Source: Paenibacillus kobensis NBRC 15729
Lineage (GTDB): Bacteria; Bacillota; Bacilli; Paenibacillales; Paenibacillaceae
Direction: 5' to 3'
NCBI RefSeq assembly: GCF_004000825.1
Contig: NZ_BILZ01000012.1
Location: 1 to 64,000 of the forward strand
DNA length: 64,000 nt
Of the stretch, positions 18,336 through 26,804 are shown piece by piece. Within the stretch, counting starts at the first letter, position 1. Every line of letters starts with the position of its first letter. The notes under the pieces were generated by a model that was not told the origin of the DNA, ran no database searches, and saw only the letters and a list, made by a program, of their open reading frames with translations. The translations under genes and the position numbers were made by a program.

Positions 18336-20768
18336 CTAATACATACTTAAGTCGAATCGGCTGTCATTATTAAGGTTTAACCCGAACTCGTTGCTATATG
18401 CCGATTCCGTCAACACTAGTATTTTACCGTTCGATAAGCAGGTGATTCCGCCATTCCGATCGAGTTGTTCGCGTTCATATCGAAACAGATTGATCGTATA
18501 CTGCTGTGCTTGACGCAGCAGCCGGGTCAAATCGTCTACTGCTTCTGCCCCGTTCAATTCGGCAATCAGCTCTTTCCCCTTGTCGCCATATGGAACAAGC
18601 ACCGCTGTTGTGGCGCTATCAATCACTTCAAAGTACTCCGCAGCTGTACGATAACTATTCAACAAGAATAATGGCAGCCTTTGCCCATCGTATCGTTGCA
18701 AATAGCCATTGAAGTATTCATTCTGCCTTGGTGCGGCAGTCAACAGTTGCGTTATATCGATTTCCAAACTGCGAACAAAATAGTTCAGGCTTGTTTTAAA
18801 CTCAGCGTAGAACCTCTTAAAGTATAGTTCCATCGCAGATGCGGACAATAGGTTCCCGTCATGCAGCTTCTCATTCTGCTTCATATCCCGCAAAATTTGC
18901 TTCGCTAGTTTCTTGCCGGCTTGAATCTCACGAAGATGCTTTAAATTCTCTCCCTCATGATCGATCACATAAACCTTCTGTGGTATTTCGTATTTACCGT
19001 GACGATTGCATCGCCCAGCAGCTTGTGCGATCGAATCCAGTCCAGCGAGCGACCGAATCACGCAATCGAAGCTTACATCAACTCCCGCCTCGATTAGCTG
19101 TGTACTAATGCACACCACTCGCTCTTCCCGATCTAGATGACCGCGTATTTGCCCCAAAATATCGGAACGGTGAGCGGCACACATGGACGTGCTCAAGTGA
19201 TAAGTCGGAACTTGGCAATCCTCCAGCAGACGGTATAGCTCCTTCACCACGCTCTTCGTATTTAATACGACAAGAATACTGCGAACCTCATCCAGTTTGT
19301 TTAAGACAAACGCTGCAAGCTCGTTCGAATTGAACGTTTCATCCGATGCCCGGTCGACGATCTCCACTCGTTTGAATGCATTAATTATCGAATCCAGATC
19401 AGCTATTATCTCGGCATCGCTTGCCTTATGCAGCTTATATTCCACCGATTCCAATGCTGGCTGCGTTGCTGTACACAAAATCAAACTGGACTTGCAATAT
19501 GTTGTCAAAAAGTTGAGTGCAAGATTAAATAAAGACACACAAGAAACAGGGACCTTCTGAACCTCGTCGAAAATAATGACCGCTTCACTCAAATTATGAA
19601 GCCTGCGGATGTTTCGGCTCCCTTTTGCATAGAACACGTTCAGGAACTGAACCATCGTCGTAAATATGATAGGCGAATCCCAATTATCTCTCGCCAACTT
19701 CAACTTCATCTTCTTATCGATCAAGCCGTCCTCGTACTCGTCGTCATCCCTCTCGTCATCAATGACGTTCGAATGATGCTCCAGGATATATTCGGGATGC
19801 TCCGCATCCATTAAAATATTGCGTATTACTTCTGCATTCTGCTCAATGATTGTCGTATACGGAACTACATAAATGATCCTTTTCTTGCCCTTGTCAATTG
19901 CATGCTTGAGTCCATATCTTAAACTCGCTAATGTTTTGCCCCCGCCGGTCGGAATAGACAGGGTGTAGATTCCCGATGACTTGTACGCGAATTTGTCGCA
20001 CTGATCGGACATTTGCCGTCGGAGAACGTTAATTGGTTTATTGGCATCATTCGCCGGAAAGGCATTAATGTGATTCATAAGTTTGTTGTAATAGCTCCGA
20101 ATCAGTTCCTCATAATGAAGGGGAGGTTCGACTGGTCTATTTTGTTCAAACTGTCTGGTGTTCGTCCGGTCGGCATCAATCAATGCACTGAACACATATT
20201 TCGTCAGAAACATCATTTTGACTTCACCGCTCTCGGTGGAAGCCTTCCAATATCGATCCAATTCAGCTGTCGATTGCGAGACGTACTCATTCAAGCTTGC
20301 TTCGCTCATCACGCGCTCGAAAAAACATTGCTTCGCATGTTCATAACCCGGCAGTTGTTCATTGGTTACGCGTTTTAAGTAAGGGGATTCTAAATCTGGG
20401 CTGAGAAAATCTTGAAGATAGGAGTGGTGGGATAAAATCGCGTTACCTACGATTTCAGCTACAAGACCATGCAATCTGTCTGGCGGGCTCGAATGTAACC
20501 ATTCGTAAAGCAGCTTTCCACCCGCGGTTGAGTGGTCGACGCTTCCCCTTTTTGGCGGGGCTGTCGGATTATTTACGGCTTCTCTTATGTAAGTTTGAAA
20601 TTCATTAGTGAATTTGCCCATATCATGAAGTATTCCGGCAAGACCAGCAAGATGTTTAACTCCTATCTTCTCGCCGAACGTTTCAGCTAACGCTTGGACT
20701 CCAATCAAATGCTCTTCAACTGACTGCTCAATTCCGTCGTTTTCGCGCACATGAGCCACATAATTCAT
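18336..20768 (-). CDS. cas3: CRISPR-associated helicase-nuclease Cas3
   Basis: Unwinds and degrades target DNA after recruitment by Cascade. The 810-residue protein has an N-terminal HD nuclease domain (His48-Asp49 in ILHDMGK) and superfamily 2 helicase motifs: Walker A IPTGGGKT (about 272-279), Walker B DEVQ at 401-404, LCTATQP (about 431-437), STQLIEAGVDVSFD and QAAGRCNRHG. All key residues are present. It is separated from cas5c by 256 bp, so it probably has its own promoter, leaving the cas5c operon independently controllable. Its upstream region (20769-21034) also holds the eroded end of array 2. Confidence 0.97.
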   Translation of the reverse strand: MNYVAHVRENDGIEQSVEEHLIGVQALAETFGEKIGVKHLAGLAGILHDMGKFTNEFQTYIREAVNNPTAPPKRGSVDHSTAGGKLLYEWLHSSPPDRLHGLVAEIVGNAILSHHSYLQDFLSPDLESPYLKRVTNEQLPGYEHAKQCFFERVMSEASLNEYVSQSTAELDRYWKASTESGEVKMMFLTKYVFSALIDADRTNTRQFEQNRPVEPPLHYEELIRSYYNKLMNHINAFPANDANKPINVLRRQMSDQCDKFAYKSSGIYTLSIPTGGGKTLASLRYGLKHAIDKGKKRIIYVVPYTTIIEQNAEVIRNILMDAEHPEYILEHHSNVIDDERDDDEYEDGLIDKKMKLKLARDNWDSPIIFTTMVQFLNVFYAKGSRNIRRLHNLSEAVIIFDEVQKVPVSCVSLFNLALNFLTTYCKSSLILCTATQPALESVEYKLHKASDAEIIADLDSIINAFKRVEIVDRASDETFNSNELAAFVLNKLDEVRSILVVLNTKSVVKELYRLLEDCQVPTYHLSTSMCAAHRSDILGQIRGHLDREERVVCISTQLIEAGVDVSFDCVIRSLAGLDSIAQAAGRCNRHGKYEIPQKVYVIDHEGENLKHLREIQAGKKLAKQILRDMKQNEKLHDGNLLSASAMELYFKRFYAEFKTSLNYFVRSLEIDITQLLTAAPRQNEYFNGYLQRYDGQRLPLFLLNSYRTAAEYFEVIDSATTAVLVPYGDKGKELIAELNGAEAVDDLTRLLRQAQQYTINLFRYEREQLDRNGGITCLSNGKILVLTESAYSNEFGLNLNNDSRFDLSMY

Positions 20769-21034
20769 TCTAGCCCCCCATTCATATTCGTTCTAGAGCG
20801 AGCTTAAATCATTCTACATCACCTACAGATGCCAGCGAACAGCTGTTCCTTAATGTATTTCTACTGATCTAGTAACTTCACCTTTCTATTTTTGTCACGG
20901 TTTCGAAACCTATTTGCATATTTGATGTCGCTGACGGACAAGGTTACGAAAATGAAGCGCACGTGGTGCAATTCCAAAACCTATCCGATCAACCTCATTG
21001 CCACTCGATCCAAGACAAGGTAGGACGGTGAGAA
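20769..21034. other. Intergenic region between cas3 and array 2
   Basis: This 266-bp stretch presumably contains the cas3 promoter, but I see no convincing pair of boxes. Near 20957-20975 a GCGCAC...GTGGTGC fragment could be a heavily eroded older repeat of array 2. The short minus-strand frame at 20910-21092 is not gene-like. Confidence 0.4.
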
Positions 21035-22647
21035 GGGGCAATCCGCTCACCCGCACGGGGTGCGACGACGTGAAATTTGATGGGATGGACAAGCTAGTGC
21101 GATTTCAATCCACGCACCCACACGGGGTGCGACTGATGGGATTACTTCGCTCGTGATCCACTTTCGATTTCAATCCACGCACCCACACGGGGTGCGACTC
21201 CGATCCACCATCTGACCATGTGCCAGAACATCGATTTCAATCCACGCACCCACACGAGGTGCGACATGTGCTGGCATGCACAACACGATCCGGCCGAGTA
21301 TTTCAATCCACGCACCCACACGGGTGCGACCTGACCAATACCATTCGGCATCACCTCTTACATATTTCAATCCACGCACCCACACGGGGTGCGACATCAA
21401 ATTGCGCTCGATAACGGAGCGCCTTGTGATATCAATCCACGCACCCACACGGGGTGCGACAGGCGGATCATCTTTTCATCGAGATCGTACAAGGCATTTC
21501 AATCCACGCACCCACACATGGTGCGACTTTTTTTGGACGGCGTGTTGATTACGAATACGGCATTTCAATCCACGCACCCACACATGGTGCGACGTATGTA
21601 GAACAGGCACGGGCGAGAGATAATTTCAATCCATGCACCCACACGGGGTGCGACACGGGTCGATTCTCGTCCAATAACCCGAACCTGCAATTTCAATCCA
21701 CGCAACCACACGGGGTGCGACTCATTGTTACAGTTCGGTTCAAAAAAATGACCATATTTCAATCCACGCACCCACACGGGGTGCGACTAATGTCGTTGTG
21801 GATGTTGGTTACGGGGACCGTATTTCAATCCACGCACCCACACGGGGTGCGACGACATGCCAGCCGTTGCGCATATGTACGTTGACAATTTCAATCCACG
21901 CACCCACACGGGGTGCGACCGGATGTAACGATGCAAGTTCGCAGCAGCTCGTTCATTTCAATCCACGCACCCACACGGGGTGCGACTCGAGGGTAGCTCG
22001 GACGAACGCGGTGGCGGAAAGATTTCAATCCACGCACCCACACGGGGTTCGACGCCTGCGTTGCGCTTGCGGCTGTTCGCTCTAGGCCATTTCAATCCAC
22101 GCACCCACACGGGGTTCGACCATTGAGATGATCGAGGACCAGCACGACGAGTTATTTCAATCCACGCACCCACACGGGGTTCGACGACGAGGCAGCTCAT
22201 ACGAGGGTATCGCAGGTTCATTTCAATCCACGCACCCACACGGGGTTCGACTCCGTATGATGCTTATGAATTCGAGATTACGAATATTTCAATCCACGCA
22301 CCCACACGGGGTTCGACATTCCGCGCCTATGCTGGCATTACATTTACGGGGATTTCAATCCACGCACCCACACGGGGTTCGACGGTCAGCGCCACCCGTG
22401 ACACCCCCTATATACAATTTCAATCCACGCACCCACACGGGGTTCGACCCTAAAACATCGAAACAAGTCCCGTTTATCTACAAATTTCAATCCACGCACC
22501 CACACGGGGTTCGACAAATTGGGATTAAGCATTAATACAGGAGTTGTTTATTTCAATCCACGCACCCACACGGGGTTCGACGGTTGTCGGCTACAACATT
22601 CAACCGATTCGCGATATTTCAATCCACGCACCCACACGGGGTTCGAC
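21035..22647 (-). CRISPR. CRISPR array 2, type I-C, 24 clear repeats plus one eroded repeat
   Basis: Clear repeats start at 21102 and end with 22616-22647; an eroded copy sits at 21035-21066. Spacers are mostly 33-35 bases, with one of 29 (21594-21622). The orientation matches array 1 (minus strand, leader at right). The repeat differs from array 1 mainly in the loop (CGTGT instead of CATGC, minus-strand reading). The ten repeats nearest the leader (22022 to 22616) share a change from GTCGCACC to GTCGAACC that breaks one stem pair. The repeat at 21300 lacks one G, and those at 21429, 21496, 21562, 21623 and 21690 have point changes. Confidence 0.99.
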
Positions 22648-22830
22648 AACGATTTTAGCCAATATAGGCTCTAAAATCGTTCATTTCTACTCAAATACAG
22701 TCTAAATCAGTTGAGAATCGTCTTTTCTCGTGACCTGGTTCGAAACAAAAGGAATATTTTAGCTGATTTATTGGTGCGAATGCCCTCAGGAGAGTATGTG
22801 AGCTTCACATTCGCACCGCCGATTCGCACT
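22648..22830 (-). promoter_or_regulatory. Leader of CRISPR array 2
   Basis: It starts with a perfect 11-bp inverted repeat touching the repeat junction (AACGATTTTAG at 22648-22658 with CTAAAATCGTT at 22671-22681), equivalent to the one at array 1. The 58-bp conserved block is at 22773-22830. No cas gene borders this leader, so the conservation is not explained by cas2 coding sequence. The remaining 22831-23022 shows nothing I recognise apart from the ytpI upstream region. Confidence 0.8.
22773..22830 (-). repeat. Conserved 58-bp leader block with GTGCGAA repeats (copy 2)
   Basis: Partner of 12533-12590 (49 of 58 identical, no gaps). The GGTGCGAATG / CATTCGCACC inverted repeat and the extra GTGCGAA half-site are fully conserved, while differences fall outside them. 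It lies 125 bases from the first repeat, compared with 116 at array 1. Confidence 0.75.
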
Positions 22831-23022
22831 CCATATTAACGACTCAACATATCAAGTAAATCGTTCGAATCAATCCTCTATCATTGTATATCTAGAGCAA
22901 AATCATGACAATCATGAGCTCGACTTTGATTTCAGCTTTCCTTTGCGATTCCCAACGTCTTTTGTGCTACAATAAGGAAAGCTTGTCTTTCACACTGGAT
23001 GACGAAAGGATTGCGCATACCA

Positions 23023-23337
23023 ATGGTTGTATTTCACTGGATTCTGTTCATCGGCATCATCGTGACATCGGTGCTGTCCGTTGTGAACAGCATCAAATCC
23101 CGCCGTGCAACGGCGGCGAATGATCGCGGCATCTACTCCGCACAGATGAATATTTATATGGGGATTATGCTGGTGCTGATCGCCCTTAGTCAAATGCTGA
23201 TGTACAATGGCTCGACGGTGCTCGTCATCGTAGGCGCTGTGTTTATGGTGCTCGGCCTGTTTAACCTGTTCGCAGGCATCCGCAACCGGAGCTTCTATGT
23301 CGCCCGCAAGCAGCAGGTATCCCGGGAAGTTTCTTAA
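23023..23337 (+). CDS. ytpI: YtpI family membrane protein
   Basis: Small membrane protein of unknown function conserved in Bacillales. About 104 residues with three hydrophobic segments (about residues 1-20, 42-60 and 66-85) and a polar tail. I prefer the ATG at 23023, giving MVVFHWILFIG, because the family begins directly with a membrane segment and GAAAGG lies 13 bases upstream; an in-frame ATG at 22999 is possible. Its presence with ytoI matches B. subtilis, where ytpI lies close to nrnA, ytrI and dnaE. Confidence 0.75.
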   Translation: MVVFHWILFIGIIVTSVLSVVNSIKSRRATAANDRGIYSAQMNIYMGIMLVLIALSQMLMYNGSTVLVIVGAVFMVLGLFNLFAGIRNRSFYVARKQQVSREVS

Positions 23338-23345
23338 TCAATACG

Positions 23346-23390
23346 AACGCCTCCAAACCGCTAACCCAGCGGTTTGGAGGCGTTTTTCTT
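23346..23390. terminator. Terminator after ytpI
   Basis: AACGCCTCCAAACCGCT pairs with AGCGGTTTGGAGGCGTT (17 bp, 5-base loop), followed by TTTCTT. It stands between ytpI and the convergent methyltransferase gene. Confidence 0.9.
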
Positions 23391-23436
23391 GCGGCATAGG
23401 ATAATAGCAATCGAGAGACGAAGTAACGGCTTACGG

Positions 23437-24192
23437 TTACAATTCACCCCAATAAACTTCGGTTTCATATTCGAACGGCACCTGGCCGTCCTGCTCATTC
23501 CGAGCAAAGATCGCTTGCAGTTCTTGCATCATCGGCTCGTAAGCCGGGTCCCCGGGCAGCGGAATATACGAGGACGATTTCATTCGCCCGCAAAGCCCGT
23601 CGAAATCGAACGATTGCCCGTACACGAACCGTGCCTCCTGCATAGGCTCGGGGTGATAGAAGGCCGCGAGATCCGCCGGCGAAATATTTTTATGCTTGAG
23701 CTTGTGGTAGTCTACGCCATAGCGATGAAGCAGTTGGTCATATTCCTCCCGGAACGGCGTTCCCTCCGTCAATCTGGAATTCCAGATCAGGACGGCCTTG
23801 CCGCCCGGTCTTAGAATCCGCCGAAATTCTTGGCGGGCCGCAACCCGGTCGAACCAGTGGAACGCCTGGGCGCATACGATAAAGTCGACAGACTGATCGG
23901 CCAATTCCGTCTGTTCCGCCGTTCCGGGAACGGCACGGTACCCGGCCTGCCCTCCGAGCTCCAGCAGTGCGCTCTCCCTCATTTCCTTGTTCGGTTCGAC
24001 GGCCATGATGCTGCTGCCTCGATCCAGAAGCAGCTTCGAGAACTTCCCGGTTCCCGCTCCGATATCGGCAATGACGGAAGACGTGCTGAATCCGACCTTA
24101 TCATATAAGAAATCTATCGCTTCCGCCGGATAACTCGGACGATATTTGACGTACATATCGACCCGGTCGGAAAAACGCTTTGTGTTGTCCAT
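23437..24192 (-). CDS. Class I SAM-dependent methyltransferase
   Basis: Transfers a methyl group from S-adenosylmethionine to an unknown small acceptor. The 251-residue protein has the Rossmann-type motif I VIADIGAGTGKFS (about residues 39-51), the acidic MAVEPN loop and the post-motif FIVCAQAFHWFD, typical of the Methyltransf_11/25 group. The ATG at 24192 is preceded by AGAGGAG; the longer frame from 24228 lacks a good site. Nothing in the context points to a substrate. Confidence 0.88.
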   Translation of the reverse strand: MDNTKRFSDRVDMYVKYRPSYPAEAIDFLYDKVGFSTSSVIADIGAGTGKFSKLLLDRGSSIMAVEPNKEMRESALLELGGQAGYRAVPGTAEQTELADQSVDFIVCAQAFHWFDRVAARQEFRRILRPGGKAVLIWNSRLTEGTPFREEYDQLLHRYGVDYHKLKHKNISPADLAAFYHPEPMQEARFVYGQSFDFDGLCGRMKSSSYIPLPGDPAYEPMMQELQAIFARNEQDGQVPFEYETEVYWGEL

Positions 24193-24300
24193 ATGTGATC
24201 GCTCCTCTTCCATTATTAGATAAGCCATCTCGATTCCCCGCAGATCCCCGTTTGTACTTAAGCCCGTGCATCATGCCGATGCGTCAAGCTAGCGCGCCCA

Positions 24301-25665
24301 TCACGGATCAATCGTCTGCATCGTCAGCATCGCCTTCGCGGCGAGGCCGCGGCCATCGGACACCTCGACCTCGAGCTTGGACAGCATGCGGCCGATCTCA
24401 AGCGCGCGCGGCACAATGACAATATCGCTGTCGATCTGCACCGGGCGTATAAAATAGGTCGTCAAGCTTTCGAACACGTAATCGTGCTTACCGACGATCC
24501 GGACGAACCGGCGGGCTGCTTCGGTCATCAGCGCAGCGAGCACGCCCTCGGATACGGTACCGAGCGGACCCGACATCTGAGGCATAATCCTGCCTGTATA
24601 CCGGTATTCGTATGTATCGGTTCCTTCATCCGCCGACTGCTGCTCGAAGCCGTCCCACATCAAATCATCGAACGTTTGCCCCGTCTCCTGCTGCTTGCCG
24701 GCATAGCGCATGGCATCAAGAACATCCTTGCGGCTGACGACGCCCAGCAGCTTCCGGTGGCGGTCTACAACCGGCAGCAGATCGATGCCTTCACTCGCCA
24801 TCGTATGCGCGGCCGACGTAACGGCAATGTTCGGCGCGACCGTTATCGGATTGCGCGTCATCAGCCTTTCCACCGGCTGCTCTTCGGACGAATCGATCGC
24901 ATCTTTGCCGGTCATCATGCCCGCTACCCGTCCGCGATCGTCGACGACCGGGAAGCGGAACAAGCCCGTCAATGCGACAAGCCGGTGGTAATCGGCTGCC
25001 GTATCGGACGGTTTCAGCACTTGCGCAGGCTTGGTCATGGCAACAATATCTTCGACGAGCATAATTTTACGTTTAATAAGCCGGTCGTACATCGCCCGGT
25101 TGATCATCGAGGCGACGGTAAACGTATCGTAACGGGAGACGATAATGGGCAGCGACTGTTCGTCCGCCAGCTTCTTCATATCGTCGCTCGGTGCGAAGCC
25201 GCCGGTGACCAGGACGCCCGCTCCTTGCTCCATTGCGCAGCGATGAGCGCTTTCCCGGTTGCCGACGATGAGCAAGCTTCCTTCATCGATATACCGGATC
25301 ATCGCATCGAGCTCCATGGCGCCGATGACAAACTTGTGCAGCGCCTTGTCCAGTCCGCTCTCTCCGCCGTGCACTTGCCCTTCTACCATCTCCGCGACTT
25401 CCCCGAATGTCAGTTGGATAGCCGTGCCGCGGCTTCGCTTCTCGATGCGTACCGTTCCGATCCGCTCCCGCGTACTCACGATCCCTGCCGCCTCGGCATC
25501 CTTGATCGCTTTATAGGCGGTGCCTTCGCTGACGCCTAGCGATTTCGCCAGCGCGCGCACCGATATTTTGGAGCCGACATCCAGCTTCTCGATCGCGGAC
25601 AAAATTTGTTCATGCTTCGTTGTCGCGGCGCCAGACTCGATGCCGGTTCCACCGTTGTTCGTCAT
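24301..25665 (-). CDS. ytoI: YtoI: DRTGG, CBS and hotdog domain protein
   Basis: Probable ligand-sensing regulator or thioesterase-like protein conserved in Bacillales. Layout of the 454 residues: a winged helix-turn-helix at about 15-75 (SVRALAKSLGVSEGTAYKAIKDAE), a DRTGG domain at about 90-190, paired CBS domains at about 195-310 and a hotdog-fold domain at about 340-450. CBS pairs usually bind adenine nucleotides. GGGAGGA precedes the ATG. Co-location with ytpI matches B. subtilis. Molecular function is not known. Confidence 0.9.
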   Translation of the reverse strand: MTNNGGTGIESGAATTKHEQILSAIEKLDVGSKISVRALAKSLGVSEGTAYKAIKDAEAAGIVSTRERIGTVRIEKRSRGTAIQLTFGEVAEMVEGQVHGGESGLDKALHKFVIGAMELDAMIRYIDEGSLLIVGNRESAHRCAMEQGAGVLVTGGFAPSDDMKKLADEQSLPIIVSRYDTFTVASMINRAMYDRLIKRKIMLVEDIVAMTKPAQVLKPSDTAADYHRLVALTGLFRFPVVDDRGRVAGMMTGKDAIDSSEEQPVERLMTRNPITVAPNIAVTSAAHTMASEGIDLLPVVDRHRKLLGVVSRKDVLDAMRYAGKQQETGQTFDDLMWDGFEQQSADEGTDTYEYRYTGRIMPQMSGPLGTVSEGVLAALMTEAARRFVRIVGKHDYVFESLTTYFIRPVQIDSDIVIVPRALEIGRMLSKLEVEVSDGRGLAAKAMLTMQTIDP

Positions 25666-25719
25666 GCTCGATTCCTCCCGTTAAGATCGTGCTGTCCGCA
25701 GCATGCCGTCACGGCATAC

Positions 25720-25756
25720 AAAAAGCCCGCTGTCGGATGTGTGCCGGCATCGGGCT
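25720..25756 (-). terminator. Terminator after the small membrane protein gene
   Basis: On the minus strand AGCCCGATGCCGGC pairs imperfectly with CCGACAGCGGGCT and is followed by TTTT. It separates the 25762-26055 gene from ytoI. Confidence 0.75.
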
Positions 25757-25761
25757 CCTGC

Positions 25762-26055
25762 TTATTGCTTCGAACGGCGGTAACGGTCAGCAGCGGTTGC
25801 CGGCTGCTGAAGCCGGCGTTCCCACGAGGCCCTTCGTTCGCGCTTAATCTGCGCCAACTGCCGCCTCGCAGCTTCATTCACACCGAACAGCATATACAGC
25901 TGAGCGCTAATGATGACGAGCGCTAAAGCTAACCAGACAACGCCGAATACCGTTACAAACGTCCAGCTCTGCTCGAATTCGATACGAGGCAGAGCATACA
26001 GCACCATTGCCAATGCGACAGCCAAATATAGGACGTGACGAAATTTACCGGTCAT
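25762..26055 (-). CDS. Small two-helix membrane protein, function unknown
   Basis: 97 residues with two predicted membrane helices (about 6-24 and 34-57) and a strongly basic C-terminal tail rich in Arg and Lys. GGGAGGA lies a suitable distance before the ATG, and a terminator follows, which supports a real gene. I recognise no family. Confidence 0.65.
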   Translation of the reverse strand: MTGKFRHVLYLAVALAMVLYALPRIEFEQSWTFVTVFGVVWLALALVIISAQLYMLFGVNEAARRQLAQIKRERRASWERRLQQPATAADRYRRSKQ

Positions 26056-26199
26056 GAATCGATCATCCTCCCCGCTTCGGAAGACAGCCCAAACGACAGC
26101 AGCTGCCGGGGCTTTGTTCGCCCCTTGTCCCTATTAGCGTATGCGGAAGCTTGGTTCATTAGACCGGACGATCATTGTTCGTTGCCATAGCCATTGCCA

Positions 26200-26535
26200 T
26201 TATTCCAAGACAGACTTGAGTCCTTCACCAATAATCCGGTTAATGTCGTCGAACAGAATGGCGAACCGGCGTTCCGCTTCGAAATATTGATTGATTAGCG
26301 GATTAAGAGCAATGAGCTCATACAATTTATTCATTTTCTCCAATTCTTCCGGTGTCGGTTCTTCACCAAGCATCATACGGTGTTGAAGATCATGCTGCCG
26401 TTCAAGGAAATCGCCGAGCATCCTGCTCGCATCTGCCTCGCCTTCCACTGCCGCTTTCGCTGCTGTAAGAGACTGCGCCTCCGCGCTGTCGCGAAGCGAC
26501 TTCGCCAGCTCATATGCCTTGTCGTATACGTTCAT
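26200..26535 (-). CDS. yheA: YlbF/YheA family protein
   Basis: Small all-helical protein of 111 residues. It resembles B. subtilis YheA and the wider YlbF/YmcA family, with the characteristic FLERQHDLQHRMMLGEEPT segment mid-protein and a C-terminal helix ending GLKSVLE. Some relatives form the Y-complex that helps RNase Y; YheA itself has no settled role. It is divergent from the YheC/YheD cluster, which is also the neighbourhood of yheA in B. subtilis. Confidence 0.8.
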   Translation of the reverse strand: MNVYDKAYELAKSLRDSAEAQSLTAAKAAVEGEADASRMLGDFLERQHDLQHRMMLGEEPTPEELEKMNKLYELIALNPLINQYFEAERRFAILFDDINRIIGEGLKSVLE

Positions 26536-26804
26536 CTCGATCCGCTCCTAATAACCACGATTCACGATCATTGTTAATTCGATCATACCACCTGGCATGC
26601 GGTACAGCCAAGTCATTGCAGCCAAATGTTCACAATAACCATGTCCCGCTTTCACGTTGGGCGCAAATCCAGCGTTCTTTTGCGCAAAGAAACCCGCCAG
26701 CCAATCACCAAGGGATATATGTCCTCATATGATGAAGTAATTCGTGTAAAACACCCAGAGTCTTGCTAATCAACGTCATTCTCCCGCTTGGAAGGAGATT
26801 TATG

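Noticed and set aside
20769-20900. A second target of the crRNA-like guide upstream of cas3
   Set aside because: The best TTC-adjacent match (TTC then ATAT) stops agreeing after four bases, which is no better than chance.
20910-22535. Repeat-bearing frames across array 2, such as those reading HPHGVR or VGAWIEI
   Set aside because: Same reason: translated CRISPR repeats, no ribosome sites or family features.
23437-23814. Plus-strand frame at 23374-23814 overlapping the methyltransferase
   Set aside because: Shadow frame; the minus-strand protein has clear methyltransferase motifs.
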